64,000 nt of DNA. It comes from Ophiura sarsii. Its lineage: Eukaryota > Echinodermata > Ophiuroidea > Amphilepidida > Ophiuridae. The notes beneath the pieces were generated by a model. That model saw nothing but the letters and a program-made list of their open reading frames with translations. It did not search any database and was not told where the DNA came from. Positions 33,440 to 44,158 of the stretch are shown piece after piece. The stretch is from positions 21,191,259 through 21,255,258 of the forward strand of contig CM069447.1 in assembly GCA_035610835.1 (NCBI GenBank). The letters run 5' to 3'. Position 1 is the first letter of the stretch. Every line of letters starts with the position of its first letter. A program made the translations under genes and the position numbers.

Positions 33440-34320
33440 CCTGTTATTATTATTATTATTATTGCAGAGCATTTATAAGGCGCTTTTCCAAAAAAGATCA
33501 AAGCGCCGTACACAATACAAATAACAACATTATAAAATATTAAAAAGATACAATCAAAAGTATATACACAGTTAAAGTATTATACAAATACAACAAGTAT
33601 ATAGAATACAAATACCAAGAATATAGATACATTAATATAAAAACGGGCATAGAGCCAATAGGCCATGTAAAGTGATGAAAAACAAATTACTCTGATGGAA
33701 ACAGGTGAGTTTTTAGCATATTTTTAAAAGTATGAACGCTACAGGCATTGCGAATAAAAATGGGGAGGTCATTCCATAGCTTAGGGCCTAAGTGCGAAAA
33801 TGCTGTTTTGCCTATTGCACGTTTGTTAGCATTAACAACGAGACGAGTTGTGTCCTTAGAAGACTTAAGACCAGCGCTAAAAGACACAACATCAGACAAT
33901 TATGAGGGGCCTAATAAATTTACACAGTTGTAGACATGCAGTAAGATCTTAAAGTCGATTCTCTGCTGGACGAGTAGCCAATGAAGTTCACGCAATAGTG
34001 GCGCGGCACTGGTTCGTCTGTTAATACAGAAAATAAGACTCGCATCACGATTTTGAAGTATTTGCAGGCGCTTGACATTATAATTATGAAATACCGCCTA
34101 AAAGAGAATTACCGTAGTCCAGCCTAGAAAGGACCAAAGACCTCACTACATGAGCACATGTATTATGATCCATAAAACGAGGAATACGAGCAATATTTCT
34201 GAGATGGAAATTAATAGTACGACACACCAGATATATAGATGTTGGTCGTACGAATTCCGGAATGCAAATGAAGCGGCGAGCTTGAGCGCTCAGCTTGAAA
34301 AGGGCGGTTTGATGATGTAA
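33440..34320 (-). pseudogene. CR1/L2-like LINE 3' fragment
   Basis: On the minus strand, 33899-33687 encodes SRLVVNANKRAIGKTAFSHL-like sequence, then GPKLWNDLPIFIRNACSVHT and FKNMLKTHLF, and stops. This is the C-terminal tail of CR1/L2-type LINE polymerases. Downstream (toward 33440) are the LINE-type 'aaaagcgcc' end and an ATT/AAT microsatellite (33444-33467). Upstream sequence to ~34300 continues the degenerate polymerase region in broken frames. Confidence 0.8.
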
Positions 34321-35260
34321 TCAAGACGTTTCGGCCGGTACCCAGGCGTTCCGACCGGTTAGGAACCGGTATGGAGGTGGTATGCACACGGTGAGGACAC
34401 AGTGAGAACGGTAAGCTAGAACTGTATGAGGCCGGTGATCCCGGGACAAGGCCGGTGAGAACCCGGGACAGACCCGTTGTAGAGCGGTATTGACCGAGGA
34501 CCCGGTGAGGAGGTGTTATGCACCCGGTAAGAACGGTAAGCTAGAAATGTATGAGGACGGTGAGGACCCGGTATAGACCCTGTATATAACGTTATGGACC
34601 CGGTGGCCACAACAAAAGATTAATGCGCCCGTTGACATTTTTTACTGATTGTTTGGACTCTGTTGTTTATCTATTAGACGGTAAGGTGGCCGCCTACCAT
34701 AACCGCCCTGCGAACGGGCGCGAAACGGGTGCGCCGTCTGTATACCGTCCTCAAACCGAGCTCTCACCGTTTGCCGCCGCTTTTACTCACCCGGCAAGAG
34801 TTTTGAGAATGGTCAAACTTCCTGCAATGTCCCCGACAACGTGTTCAACGGACGGGAAACGGCACACCGTGTGACATCACCGTGTGCCACCGTCTGCACC
34901 AATTTGTCACACGGTAATGAGCCGGCCAGCTCACACGGATACATGTGAGTACAAATATATTTTACAGAGATTCCCGGAATGTGAGCGAAGCGGCGAGCTT
35001 GAGCGCTCAGCTTATACAGGGCAGTTTGATGACGTTATCAAGGCGGTTCGGTCGGTACCCAAGCGTTTCGGCCGGTGAGGACCTGCTGAGGAGGTGGTGT
35101 GAGCCCGGTTCCAGGCCGATAAGGACCCGGTATAGAACCCGGTGACAATTTTTTTTTTAATGCGGCCGTTGACATGTTTTGCTGATTGTTCACCGTGTTG
35201 GACTCTGTTGTTTTTCTATAAGACGGTAAGGGGCCGCCCAGCTCACACGGATACATGTGA
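34255..35260. repeat. GC-rich repeated block
   Basis: Clearly more GC-rich than the rest of the window. A ~110-bp unit ('agcggcgagcttgagcgctc' and on through 'ccggtaccca.gcgtt') occurs at 34270 and 34985 in the same orientation. Between and after the copies are short 'gaggacccggta' tandem units and two copies of 'cagctcacacggatacatgt' (34928, 35238). The frames here are open only because of the composition and repeats; no product is recognised. Confidence 0.7.
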
Positions 35261-35444
35261 GGGCCCCATTTCCGATTATCCCTTTATTAAAACGGGCAAG
35301 TCCATTGAGTTGTTGACCAAATTGACTGGTTCAAATAACAGCGTTCCTTAAAAACTACTACGTGTATCTCATACAAATATTAATTTGGCGCCTATCGTAT
35401 AAGACTTACGTATGGTCCATACGTACTAGTTTTGCAGTGCTTCC

Positions 35445-35690
35445 TTAACACTTTCCACGCGGCTATTGGTTTTACCATATACAAAATAGATTTTTCAGAA
35501 ACCTTTCCCAACTTCCAAGGTCTATCTAAAGGATAAATGAACCAATACTAGGCATGTTTGTACTTATTTCAATGCATTTCTCATCATGATTCCAAATATG
35601 GCAATTAAATTCAATAATGTTGACATTTTTGAAACATCTTGTGACATTTTGGAATGTCGTCTGCAGACGCCTGCCGCGTGAAAATTGTTG
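35445..35690 (+). mobile_element. TTAA-type MITE copy
   Basis: Left end TTAACACTTTCCACGCGG, right end 'ctgccgcgtgaaaattgtt', with the family's interior. Full length, 246 bp. Confidence 0.85.
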
Positions 35691-36451
35691 AGCATCAGTC
35701 CTCATACGTACGCCGCATATAGCTGGGGAGCGGAGGCCCATTATTAGGGTTTTTTGGTCCCGGATCCCGGTATGCTGGCACATGTAGACATATGCCAAAA
35801 TGTTCCTTGAAGTGTGTAGCATACCACCTAGGTGGACATCCTTGCCAACTCGGATGTTAAGTTGACCTTTGACCTCGATTTAGGGTCAAAGTTCACATGT
35901 ATTTCAATGGGACGTCCATACTTTAATTTAACATAGGAACACAATTTTAAAAACAATATATTGACCATAACAAGTATAGAACAAAAAAGTCAATCACAAC
36001 TTTAATTATCGATCAATACTTTTGACCTATGACATTTTGAAAATGACGTTAACGCGCGCTTAAAACTTCTAAATGCGGCGACTCTCCGCACTGTATAAAT
36101 GTGCTTCATCGTACTTGATAATGAATTCGCCGGTAAACTGTTGCGGACGTGTAATCCGATTATCACTAGGTCAACAGGATCACACTTTTGAGTCCGGAAC
36201 CTTGATTGAAATGATCGCCACATAAGGTATAGGGAATGTGCATACTTGTTACCAGGGAGTTATGTCCTCGCTTCGCTGGCGAATAGTATAAATAGTGCGT
36301 ATTGGTAGTAAAAACAGCCGACAACATGCTTAGTTATCCTCGATGGCATATTACAATTTCAAACCACACCCACTATACTTTAATATCCCATTTGAAGTAA
36401 GAGCATAACGTCAGTCAGAATTCCAATGATAAGACTCATCGGTTGCACGTC

Positions 36452-37705
36452 TATGGCAGGCCCAATGTCCAGTAACTCGAAAAACCAAGTTTATCGATTG
36501 AAAATCCAAGTTTTTCCAGTGAAAAACTTGGTTTATCAATTGAAAAACCATTTTTTTCGACAGCTAGGCGAAAAACTTGGTTTTTCAAATGAAAAACCAA
36601 GATTATCGATTTGAAAAACCAAGATTTTCAGTTGGCTGGAGAAAATCTTGGTTTTTCAATTGAAAAACCAAGTTTTTCAACGCGGAACGTAAAATAATTA
36701 GATAAACTTGGTTTATCAAAATGATAAACCAAGTTTTTCGATCGAAAAACCAAGTTTTTCGAATTATTGGATATTACACTTAGATAAACTTGGTTTTTCA
36801 ATCGAGAAACCAAGTTTTTCAACGCGGAACGTAAACTAATTAGAAAAACTTGGTTTATCAAATTGATAAACCAAGTTTTTCGAATTATTGGACATTACAC
36901 TTTGATAAACTTGGTTTTTCGATCGAAAAACCAAGTTTATCAAAGTGTAATGTCTATGGCCCAATGTCCAGTAACTCGAAAAACCAAGTTTTTCGCCGAA
37001 TTATCGGTGAAAATCTAAGTTTTTCTCGAAAAACTTGGATTATCAATTGAAAAACCAAGTTTTTCGACGCCTAATGTCCATTAATTCGAAAAACTTGGTT
37101 TATCATTTTGAAAAACCAAGTTTTTCGACGCCTAATGTCCAATAATTCAAAAAACTTGGTTTATCAATTGAAAATCCAAGTTTTTCGACGCCTAATGTCC
37201 AATATTTCGAAAAACTTGGTTTTTCAACGCGGAATGTAAAATAATTCAAAAAACCTGGTTTATCAAATGAAAACTAAGTTTTTCGACGCCCTAATGTCCA
37301 ATAATTTGAAAAACTTGGTTTATCATTTGAAAAACCAAGATTATCGATTTGAAAAACCAAGATGTTCACCTAGGCGTCGAAAAACTTGGTTTTTCAATTG
37401 ATAAACCAAGTTTTTTGAATTATTGGACATTACACTTTGATAAACTTGGTTTTTCAATCGAAAAACCAAGATTTTCTCCACCAACTGAAAATCTTGATTT
37501 TTCGAATCGATAATCTTGGTTTTTCATTTGAAAAACCAATTTTGTCGCCTAGCTGTCCGAAAAACTTGTTTTTTCAATTGATAAACCAAGTTTTTCGAGA
37601 AAAACTTGGATTTTCACTTGAAAAACTTGGATTTTCAATCGATAAACCAAGTTTTTCGGCGAAAAACTTGTTTTTTTCGAGTTACTGGACATTGGGCCTG
37701 CCATA
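36452..37705. mobile_element. Hairpin-array foldback element
   Basis: A 1254-bp element with perfect 33-bp terminal inverted repeats (starting TATGGCAGGCCCAATGTCCA) and a 6-bp flanking duplication CACGTC (36446-36451, 37706-37711). The interior is built from about twenty small hairpins of the type CTTGGTTTTTCAATTG then AAAAACCAAG, joined by short spacers (for example 'cgacgcctaatgtccaataa'). The order of landmarks mirrors around a centre near 37055: 'gacagctaggcg' at 36558 pairs with 37548, and 'ggctggagaaaatcttgg' with 37470. An internal copy of the TIR starts near 36953. No protein is encoded; the frames here come from the AAAACC/GGTTTT repeats. Confidence 0.9.
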
Positions 37706-38904
37706 CACGTCTACACAAAACTTAGAACGCGTAAGTACATATGCCAGCGTATAGTAATCATACGTGCGATGAAACAGTTACGCTCTGATGTCACCTTTGT
37801 TCTTCATGTGAGGTAGAGTGCCGCGTGCAAATACACCTTCTCTTAAACTTGGCATAGCCTATATACTCTTTCATGACACCCTTTAATCAAGTCCTTTCAA
37901 CACCTGACATTTACATTATCATGGTGGTCATGGTTCAAGTGTAGGCTAATACTTGGTTGGGGGAGATGTTGGATGGCCCTGTACAGCATGTAGCCTGCTG
38001 GGCTGGTGATACGGCTACGCCCCGACAGGTGACGACAGGCAGCTCCTGGTAGATTTAGTTACCAGGTTTGCCTTTTTGCCCAGTATCTGGGCATATAGTT
38101 TGGCTTTCACCCAGCATGGTGCCGATTTTGGTTGACTCTGGTGGTATAAATGTACCCATTTTTGTGGCTAAACATGAATTTAGTGGCAAAAATGGCAAAA
38201 ACATGCCTCTGTTACATCAGAAAATTGGTCGAACGAGGGAAAACAATGGGGTATTTCCAGAGATATCAGGGAGAAAATGTTACTTTTTACCCAATGCTAT
38301 CACCAACGATCTATGCTTTGAGTTATCTATAAATCGCTTCACAACAGTTTTGTATAACACTTAGAAATCAGCAGGGAGTGTGACCTCCAAACACCATTGA
38401 CATGCAGTGTACATTACTCTGCATGTATCGAGGTAGCACTGGTATCGTGCCTTCCCAATACCCCGAATATACAGTTAAGCCCACAATTATTCATACCCCT
38501 TGGAAAATATGAGTTTTTTGCGTTTTTCTCATATCTATACCAGCTGGAGTGGTAGAACTTTCGCTTTACACTAAAGACAATTAGTTTGCAAGTACAAATC
38601 AATATCTTTGGGCTCAACATTTTTGCATAACAATAAAATTGAACAAGAATTATGTTTTTATGCCTGTCCAAAATTATTCATACCCCATACCAAGTCTAAT
38701 GATTGAGGCCACTTTTTGTGATAATACACATGTTTTTGACATTCCAAACATTCTTTATACTGTGTGATAGGCTTTTATATTGTTATGTAATTATCCCATG
38801 ATGTGTGCATACAATGTGGATGCATTACAAATGTGTCCTATTGAATGTACAGTGAGGGATATTATAGAACAACACTCTAGCTCTTTGACAGCATGGTGAA
38901 GAAG

Positions 38905-39345
38905 ATCAAATAACTTTTTTGTGCATATTGTGAATGCTCACAAAGAGGAGAAAGGCTACAGAGCTATTTCGAAACAATTCCAAGTGCAAGAATCCACCAC
39001 ACAAAACATAATTAGGAAGAACAAGACGTTCAACTCACTAAAAACATTAAAGGATGCAGTCGGAAGCCAGCGGTGTCCCCTTGTTTGGCAAGAAAAGTAT
39101 TGCGAAAGGCCAACAACAATCCACAGATCACCATCAATGCTCTCCTGAACAACCCTGGCAATTATTGGACCAAGATATCATGGCAGACACTCCAGCATAT
39201 ATGGCACATGAGAGGTTTCCATGGAGACCGACCAAGAAAGACTCTACTCCTTAAAAGAGACACAGAGAAACTGTCTTGCATCTTAAGCAACCCCAACACT
39301 GAAGACCAAAAACTTGGATCTTTGTCCAGAAGTGCTCTTGCAAAT
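38905..39345 (+). pseudogene. Tc1 transposase N-terminal half, broken (arm 1)
   Basis: The frames give KGYRAISKQFQVQESTTQNI then IRKNKTFNSL (the paired helix-turn-helix DNA-binding part) and, after a frameshift near 39070, 'KVLRKANNNPQITINALLNN' and 'HIWHMRGFHGDRPRKTLLLK'. These are the expected Tc1 landmarks before the catalytic domain. The DDE catalytic region is absent. Not functional. Confidence 0.85.
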
Positions 39346-39349
39346 GCTA

Positions 39350-39735
39350 GATGAGTTTCTCATTGTCTCTTTTCAGGAGTAGAGTCTTTCTTGGTCGGAG
39401 TCCGTGGAGAACTCTTGTGTACTATGTCTGCTGGAGTGTCTGCCTTAATATCTTGCTCCAAGACTCACCAAGGTTGTTCAGGAGAGCATTGACGGTGATA
39501 TGTGGATTGTTGTTGGCCTTTCATCATACTTTTCTTGTCAGACAAGGGGACACTGTTGGCTTCCGACCGTGTTCTTCAGGGTTTTTAACTGATTTGAACT
39601 GATTTGAACTGTCTTGTTATTCCTAATTATGCTTTTATGGTGGAATTTGGCACTTGAAATTGCTTCGAAATAGCTTTGTAGCCTTTCCCCTCTTTGTGAG
39701 CATTCACACTACACAAAAAAGGTCCTCACTGAGTT
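39350..39735 (-). pseudogene. Tc1 transposase N-terminal half, broken (arm 2)
   Basis: Inverted copy of the same transposase segment on the minus strand: 'GFHG'-type landmarks near 39370-39420 and the helix-turn-helix part near 39640-39710. It is diverged from arm 1 by point changes and small gaps, so the palindrome is not brand new. Confidence 0.8.
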
Positions 39736-41126
39736 ATTTAATCCCCTTCGCCAAGCTGTCAAAGAGCTAGAGTGTTGTCCTATAATATCCCTCACTGTAC
39801 ATTCAATAGGACACATTTGTAATGCATCCACATTGTATGGAATAATTGCATAACAATATAAAAGCCTATCACACAATATAAAGAATGTTTGGAATGTCAA
39901 AAACATGTGTATTATCACAAAATGTGGCCTCAATCCTGAGACTTGGTATGGGGTATGAATAATTTTGGACAGGCATAAAAACACTTTCTTGTTCAATTCT
40001 ACTGTTATGCAAAAAATGTTGAGCCCAAATATATTGATTTGTACTTGCAAACTAATTGTCTTTAGTGTAAAGCAAAAGTTCCACCACTCCAGGTGGTATA
40101 GATATGAGAAAAACGCAAAAAACACATATTTTTCAAGGGGTATGAATAATTGTGGGCTTAACTGTATATATAAACTGCTCACAAAAAGTATCGAAACACT
40201 TAGAAATGATCCAATATATAACGGCTCGAAAAGGTATGCATTAATCGAAGCAAATAACCAAGTGCATAATTTTGTTCTGCGTATTTTGACACCTCGATCG
40301 TTGAGATACGATGTTGCGGAGCGGAGTTATTGTCATTTCAATGATCGTGGGTCCAGTTTCCAAAGTGACACTCATCCCTATTGAAAATCACGAATCTGAT
40401 CATTCTAAACAGTAATGCAAACCTCTTTCTAACGTCATTTCATGTTAACAAACGTAGTAGTAGATCCGCTCAAGGCCCGCTCTACTCGTCAGATGAATTT
40501 TGCCGTTTTCCAACCACGGACAGTCTAAATTTCTGTTTTAACGAACATATAGGCCTACCAGAAACGAATCGCGGCTCGGTTCAATTGTTGGTACGATGCT
40601 ATATTTAGCTTATAAAAAACGCCTCTCGAATCGTAAAGTTAGTTAATACGGTCACGGAAGATTAGTATAACTATCATGACCAGCTTCACAAAAATTGGGT
40701 TTAAGGATCCTTTCCTTAATACCAACGTTATAGGAATTATTATGACCCTAACAAACAATAATAATAACCCGAAATTCCTTAAAACTTTCGGGTGCCACCT
40801 TTGTATGTAAACTTTACTTCACTAAACAACATGAACAAGGGTGATGTCTTTTCCTTTCTCAAATTATTTGTTATCACATTTTGTTTCACCCAACAAACTT
40901 TGGATTGACATATTGCAAATTGCAATTATAGATAACAGTTAATGCAAAGTTTGAAAGGGTGAAAGGGTAAATTTAAAAGGCCTCTTGATTACACGAATAA
41001 CCGGGACGAGGGTATTTCAGTGGCTGTGTGATCTCTATGATTAAGGGTATATTCGCTGTAAGAACTTGGAAGGGGCCAGTATTTTCAATTACTTGACATG
41101 AGATGCACGGGTACTCTATACGTGTT

Positions 41127-41150
41127 GGGGGGGGGGGGGGGGGGGGGGGG
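41127..41150. repeat. G24 homopolymer
   Basis: Uninterrupted run of 24 G, followed by G-rich sequence to about 41200. It may form G-quadruplexes. Length may be an assembly or sequencing artefact. Confidence 0.85.
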
Positions 41151-41989
41151 CGGGGTGGTAATCAGTGGCGTGCGCAAAGGAGGGGGGGGGGCAGGGGTCG
41201 GTGGTGTAATCCAATGTAATTTACTGGATTGAAAATCCAATTAAATTGGCTGGCAACTTCGGCGGTGATTATCATCGCTCAAAGAAGAGGTGTGCGCAAT
41301 TGATGGGACAATTGCATGATTATGGTTGCGTAACAAGACCTTTCTCCTTGTCTTCTAGCTTCATGTGCAGATCGACTAAAAAGAACCCATAGTAAGATTC
41401 AAACTAAAGAACACTTTTCTTTGATTCGGAATAAAGTCAAACAACCCTATTTCAAATTTGTACTACAGAACCTGCTTTAATGTTCGGATTGCAGACCCTT
41501 TCTTCATAATCAGATTATATTACATGATCATGATATTGGGACTATTTTCAGATTATTGAACCCTATACGTTCAGACTATAGAACCTTTGTACTAAATGTA
41601 TAGAACCTTTTTTTGTATTATAGAACCTTTCGGACTACGAACTGTGAGTCGAGAAACATAAAACCGCGAATGCGAAATGGTCTTCACCTCATTGCAAGGG
41701 ATTTTACCTGATACTGGGTTTTCCCTTTTAAAGGGAATTTTTATTAAATTCTCTTTATGTCCATGGCCTCTCCATTTCTAACCCCTGCCCATTTGTGTTC
41801 CTTGTATTGTGCAAAAGTTCCCGAAAAGGTGTTTTTAAGTGAGCTAATTTAAAACCAGTAATCGCTATCAAAGATCTAATAGATATAAATTAAACGAGCA
41901 CATTTCTTCTCCGCAATTCGCGACCCCATTCATAATTATGTTGACATAAATAATCAGACCAACCGACAAGCTGTGTTCATTACTGGGGT

Positions 41990-42017
41990 GTTTTTTTTTT
42001 TGGGGGGGGGGGGGGGC
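41990..42017. repeat. T/G homopolymer pair
   Basis: A run of T directly followed by a run of G. Around it (40200-42240) no gene or element is recognised apart from AT-rich sequence. Confidence 0.8.
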
Positions 42018-42648
42018 GAAGCCACCCTATTAGCAAGTTATTGCAAACATTTACACATTTAGGTCTTTCTAGACATAAGTGGAGGCTGCCATGTTTGTAG
42101 TCTTTGTAATTACATGTACCTATGCAGTTTTTTTAACAGTACCCGTGGTCTGTGCTGGAGGCAAAGCTGTATTTGTTTATAATTGATGATTCAATCAGAG
42201 AGATGTTATTAAATCCCAACAGAGAGACATATATAGCTTATCTTGTTTGACGTAGGCGAAATCTCCACTTGTTGTCCTTCCATGCACACAAATCAACTTT
42301 ATTGGTTTCCTGTAGTATTTTTTAGACTGCGGTGTTTTGATTTGTTTTTTTGGTTTGAATTATGGAAAATACATACACCATTTCCCTGTCATTTTGGTAA
42401 GAAACAGATGATTGGTTACAAAACTAGCTTTTTTCTCTTGGATCGCCAAATGGATTTTTTTATGACTTGGATTAGATGCAATCTAATTGAGGCACCAACA
42501 ATACAAGCCACATTCCACATAACGAATAGTCATCCATTCAATAATGCAAAATTAGTATCATGTAGACAATGGATGTAAGCCCTTTTGCAAAACAACTCTT
42601 CATATGGAAACGGCTCTTTAATGACGTTGATGTGTGCATTGTGTGTAT

Positions 42649-43081
42649 AGACGTTATTCATAATTGGGGGTATTTAGGTTAACAGACGGTGTGAATTCTA
42701 ACTGAGCATGCTCATAGCAATTAGTGCGCCGATAAACACAATACAGTCTCGTACTTTTACTGCAATGTTATGAGCTGTGAACTTCTACATTTTCCTAGAT
42801 AGTGTCGTCGTTTACCAGCAAACATTTCATTTCAAACTAGTAGAATAGATAGTTAATACGTTCAAGTTTATATCACGAATGTAATAAGGTCAAATATTGA
42901 ACAGCTCAGAAGTATGAAGGCTTTTTATGATAGTGCAAAGTTCACCACATTGAAAAACTACATCACTCTCGTCTCGGCTACATCGCTGGCCTCTTTTTTG
43001 GAGTACTAATTGCTCTGAGCATGCTCAGATGGATAGCACGGCTCTCTTTTGAAGTAAATGCGCCAATTATGAATAAAGTCT
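42649..43081. mobile_element. 433-bp TIR element with empty site in the other arm
   Basis: Left AGACGTTATTCATAATTGG, right 'ccaattatgaataaagtct'. On the gene 1 side the flanks are joined directly ('ggttcaatgcacacaatg', near 29017), giving the unoccupied site. The duplication is at most 2-3 bp (AT/TAT), consistent with a TA-type target. Non-coding. Confidence 0.85.
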
Positions 43082-43304
43082 ATTGAACCATTACATTGTT
43101 TTTGTTTGTATAAAGCGTATTTAATCTAATTCATCCTCCGAGAAAATAAAGTAATGGACTGAATATTAATAAGCAAAATATGACAGGTTTTGCTGCCATG
43201 GTTTTGTAAGCTGACCCTTTTTCGCAATTCCAATAGGATTTACAAAGTTAATCAATTCACAGAGCAGGTCAAAGGTTCGTTTCAATTCGTGCACATTTGT
43301 ATTG

Positions 43305-43451
43305 CATCGCCATGTACGTATGGGTGATATAGGCTTATTGCATTACCATGTACGTATGGGTGATAGGCTTCCCGGATAGGCTTATTGCATTACCAAGTAC
43401 GTATGGGTGATAGGCTTATTGCATTACCAAGTACGTGTGTGTGATAGGCTT
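43305..43451. repeat. Tandem repeat of ~36-45 bp, about 4 copies
   Basis: Units containing 'gcattaccatgtacgtatgg' and 'gtgataggctta'. It is present only on this arm of the inverted duplication; the other arm has a single related unit. Confidence 0.8.
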
Positions 43452-43978
43452 ACTTACAGGTCATTCATATACCATAGATAATCAAGACGGGGAGGGCCAA
43501 CTGTGTATTTTATTTTGAAGCTATGTATGTTTCGGACCAAGGTCGCTTGATACAAAAATCATATGTAGCCTTTCGCCTTGTCATGATAAAACTTGTCCAC
43601 GTCCATAAATAATACATCACTCTCGTACCCATGCACGTGTTTATTATGTAGGTATCGATTTCAAAATAATATGTGCTGGGTGATAAGTGTCTTAAATCTT
43701 CGCAAATAATGTTACATCTATCGCATCGGTGAATGTGTGTATTAATTTAATATAATACAAATACTAGAAGTATTTTAACTTTTACCGTTGCTTTTTTATC
43801 ATACTAATTTCATGTATCCCGTTTAATTTGTCAAACATGATAAGCATACAGGTGTGGGCGAAACAGACATATCGTATCAGGTCCACGCAATATTTCAGTA
43901 AAGATAATCACCTCTATTGACGATCTATGGCCATTATGTACTAGTTTGGCAGTTTCTCTAACTAAGACAGCAAACATC

Positions 43979-43984
43979 TTTATT
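43979..43984 (-). promoter_or_regulatory. Candidate poly(A) signal of gene 2
   Basis: AATAAA on the minus strand, about 100 nt after the TAG stop of the paralog. The aligned gene 1 sequence has 'ttttataag' instead, so the signal is present in only one copy. Confidence 0.5.
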
Positions 43985-44082
43985 AAACATAGCACCTCGT
44001 TTATAGCCCTGCCATCACCATGAAAACAGAACCATGAAAGACGTAATGTAAAGTGCATATCTCTGCTACCGAGCCCTCATTG

Positions 44083-44158
44083 CTACGCTAAAAGCAGTAC
44101 GGCGTCATTCGTTTCGTTTAATCGAGATGTGGCGAAGAGTTGAAATGGCTCTCGTCTC
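44083..44158 (-). CDS. Gene 2 exon 13 (C-terminal tail)
   Basis: 76 nt, acceptor catgacag|G, stop TAG at 44085-44083. It encodes RREPFQLFATSRLNETNDAV then LLLA. DAVLLL fits the acidic dileucine pattern [DE]xxxL[LI], unlike gene 1 (DDIPLV). Six substitutions plus a new stop make this the most diverged shared exon. Confidence 0.85.

Larger units (their letters stand above)
38472..40164. mobile_element. Palindromic Tc1/mariner element
   Basis: The terminal repeats start CAGTTAAGCCCACAATTATT and lie between TA dinucleotides (38470-38471, 40165-40166). The arms match for most of the element: a first copy of the 5' half of a Tc1-type element runs left to right to about 39340, and a second copy runs back from 40164 to about 39350. 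The 3' half of the normal element is missing. Each arm has the internal repeat 'aattattcataccccat' typical of IR/DR Tc1 ends. Transcription through it would give a ~850-bp hairpin RNA. Confidence 0.9.
42600..44082 (-). repeat. Inverted segmental duplication, right arm (3' flank of gene 2)
   Basis: Inverted counterpart of 27473-29060. It lacks the 27680-28100 TIR element and the LINE fragment, but has its own insertion (42649-43081) and a local tandem expansion (about 43305-43451). Confidence 0.88.

Noticed and set aside
36002..36223. 73-codon minus-strand frame with an 'LPANSL..FKRAL' flavour
   Set aside because: It faintly resembles a LINE C-terminal tail, but there are no other LINE motifs or a typical 3' end nearby. 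Too weak to call.
36452..37705. CRISPR array
   Set aside because: Repeats are variable palindromes with irregular, repeated spacers, set between transposon-type TIRs in an animal genome, with no cas genes.
36426..37754. Several 60-105-codon frames rich in 'KNLVF/EKPSLS' repeats
   Set aside because: They follow the AAAACC/GGTTTT hairpin array on both strands. A non-coding foldback element explains them fully.
39709..40182. 157-codon minus-strand protein starting in the Tc1 TIR
   Set aside because: It reads through the terminal inverted repeat and into transposase sequence in the wrong frame. The recognisable transposase pieces are in other frames.
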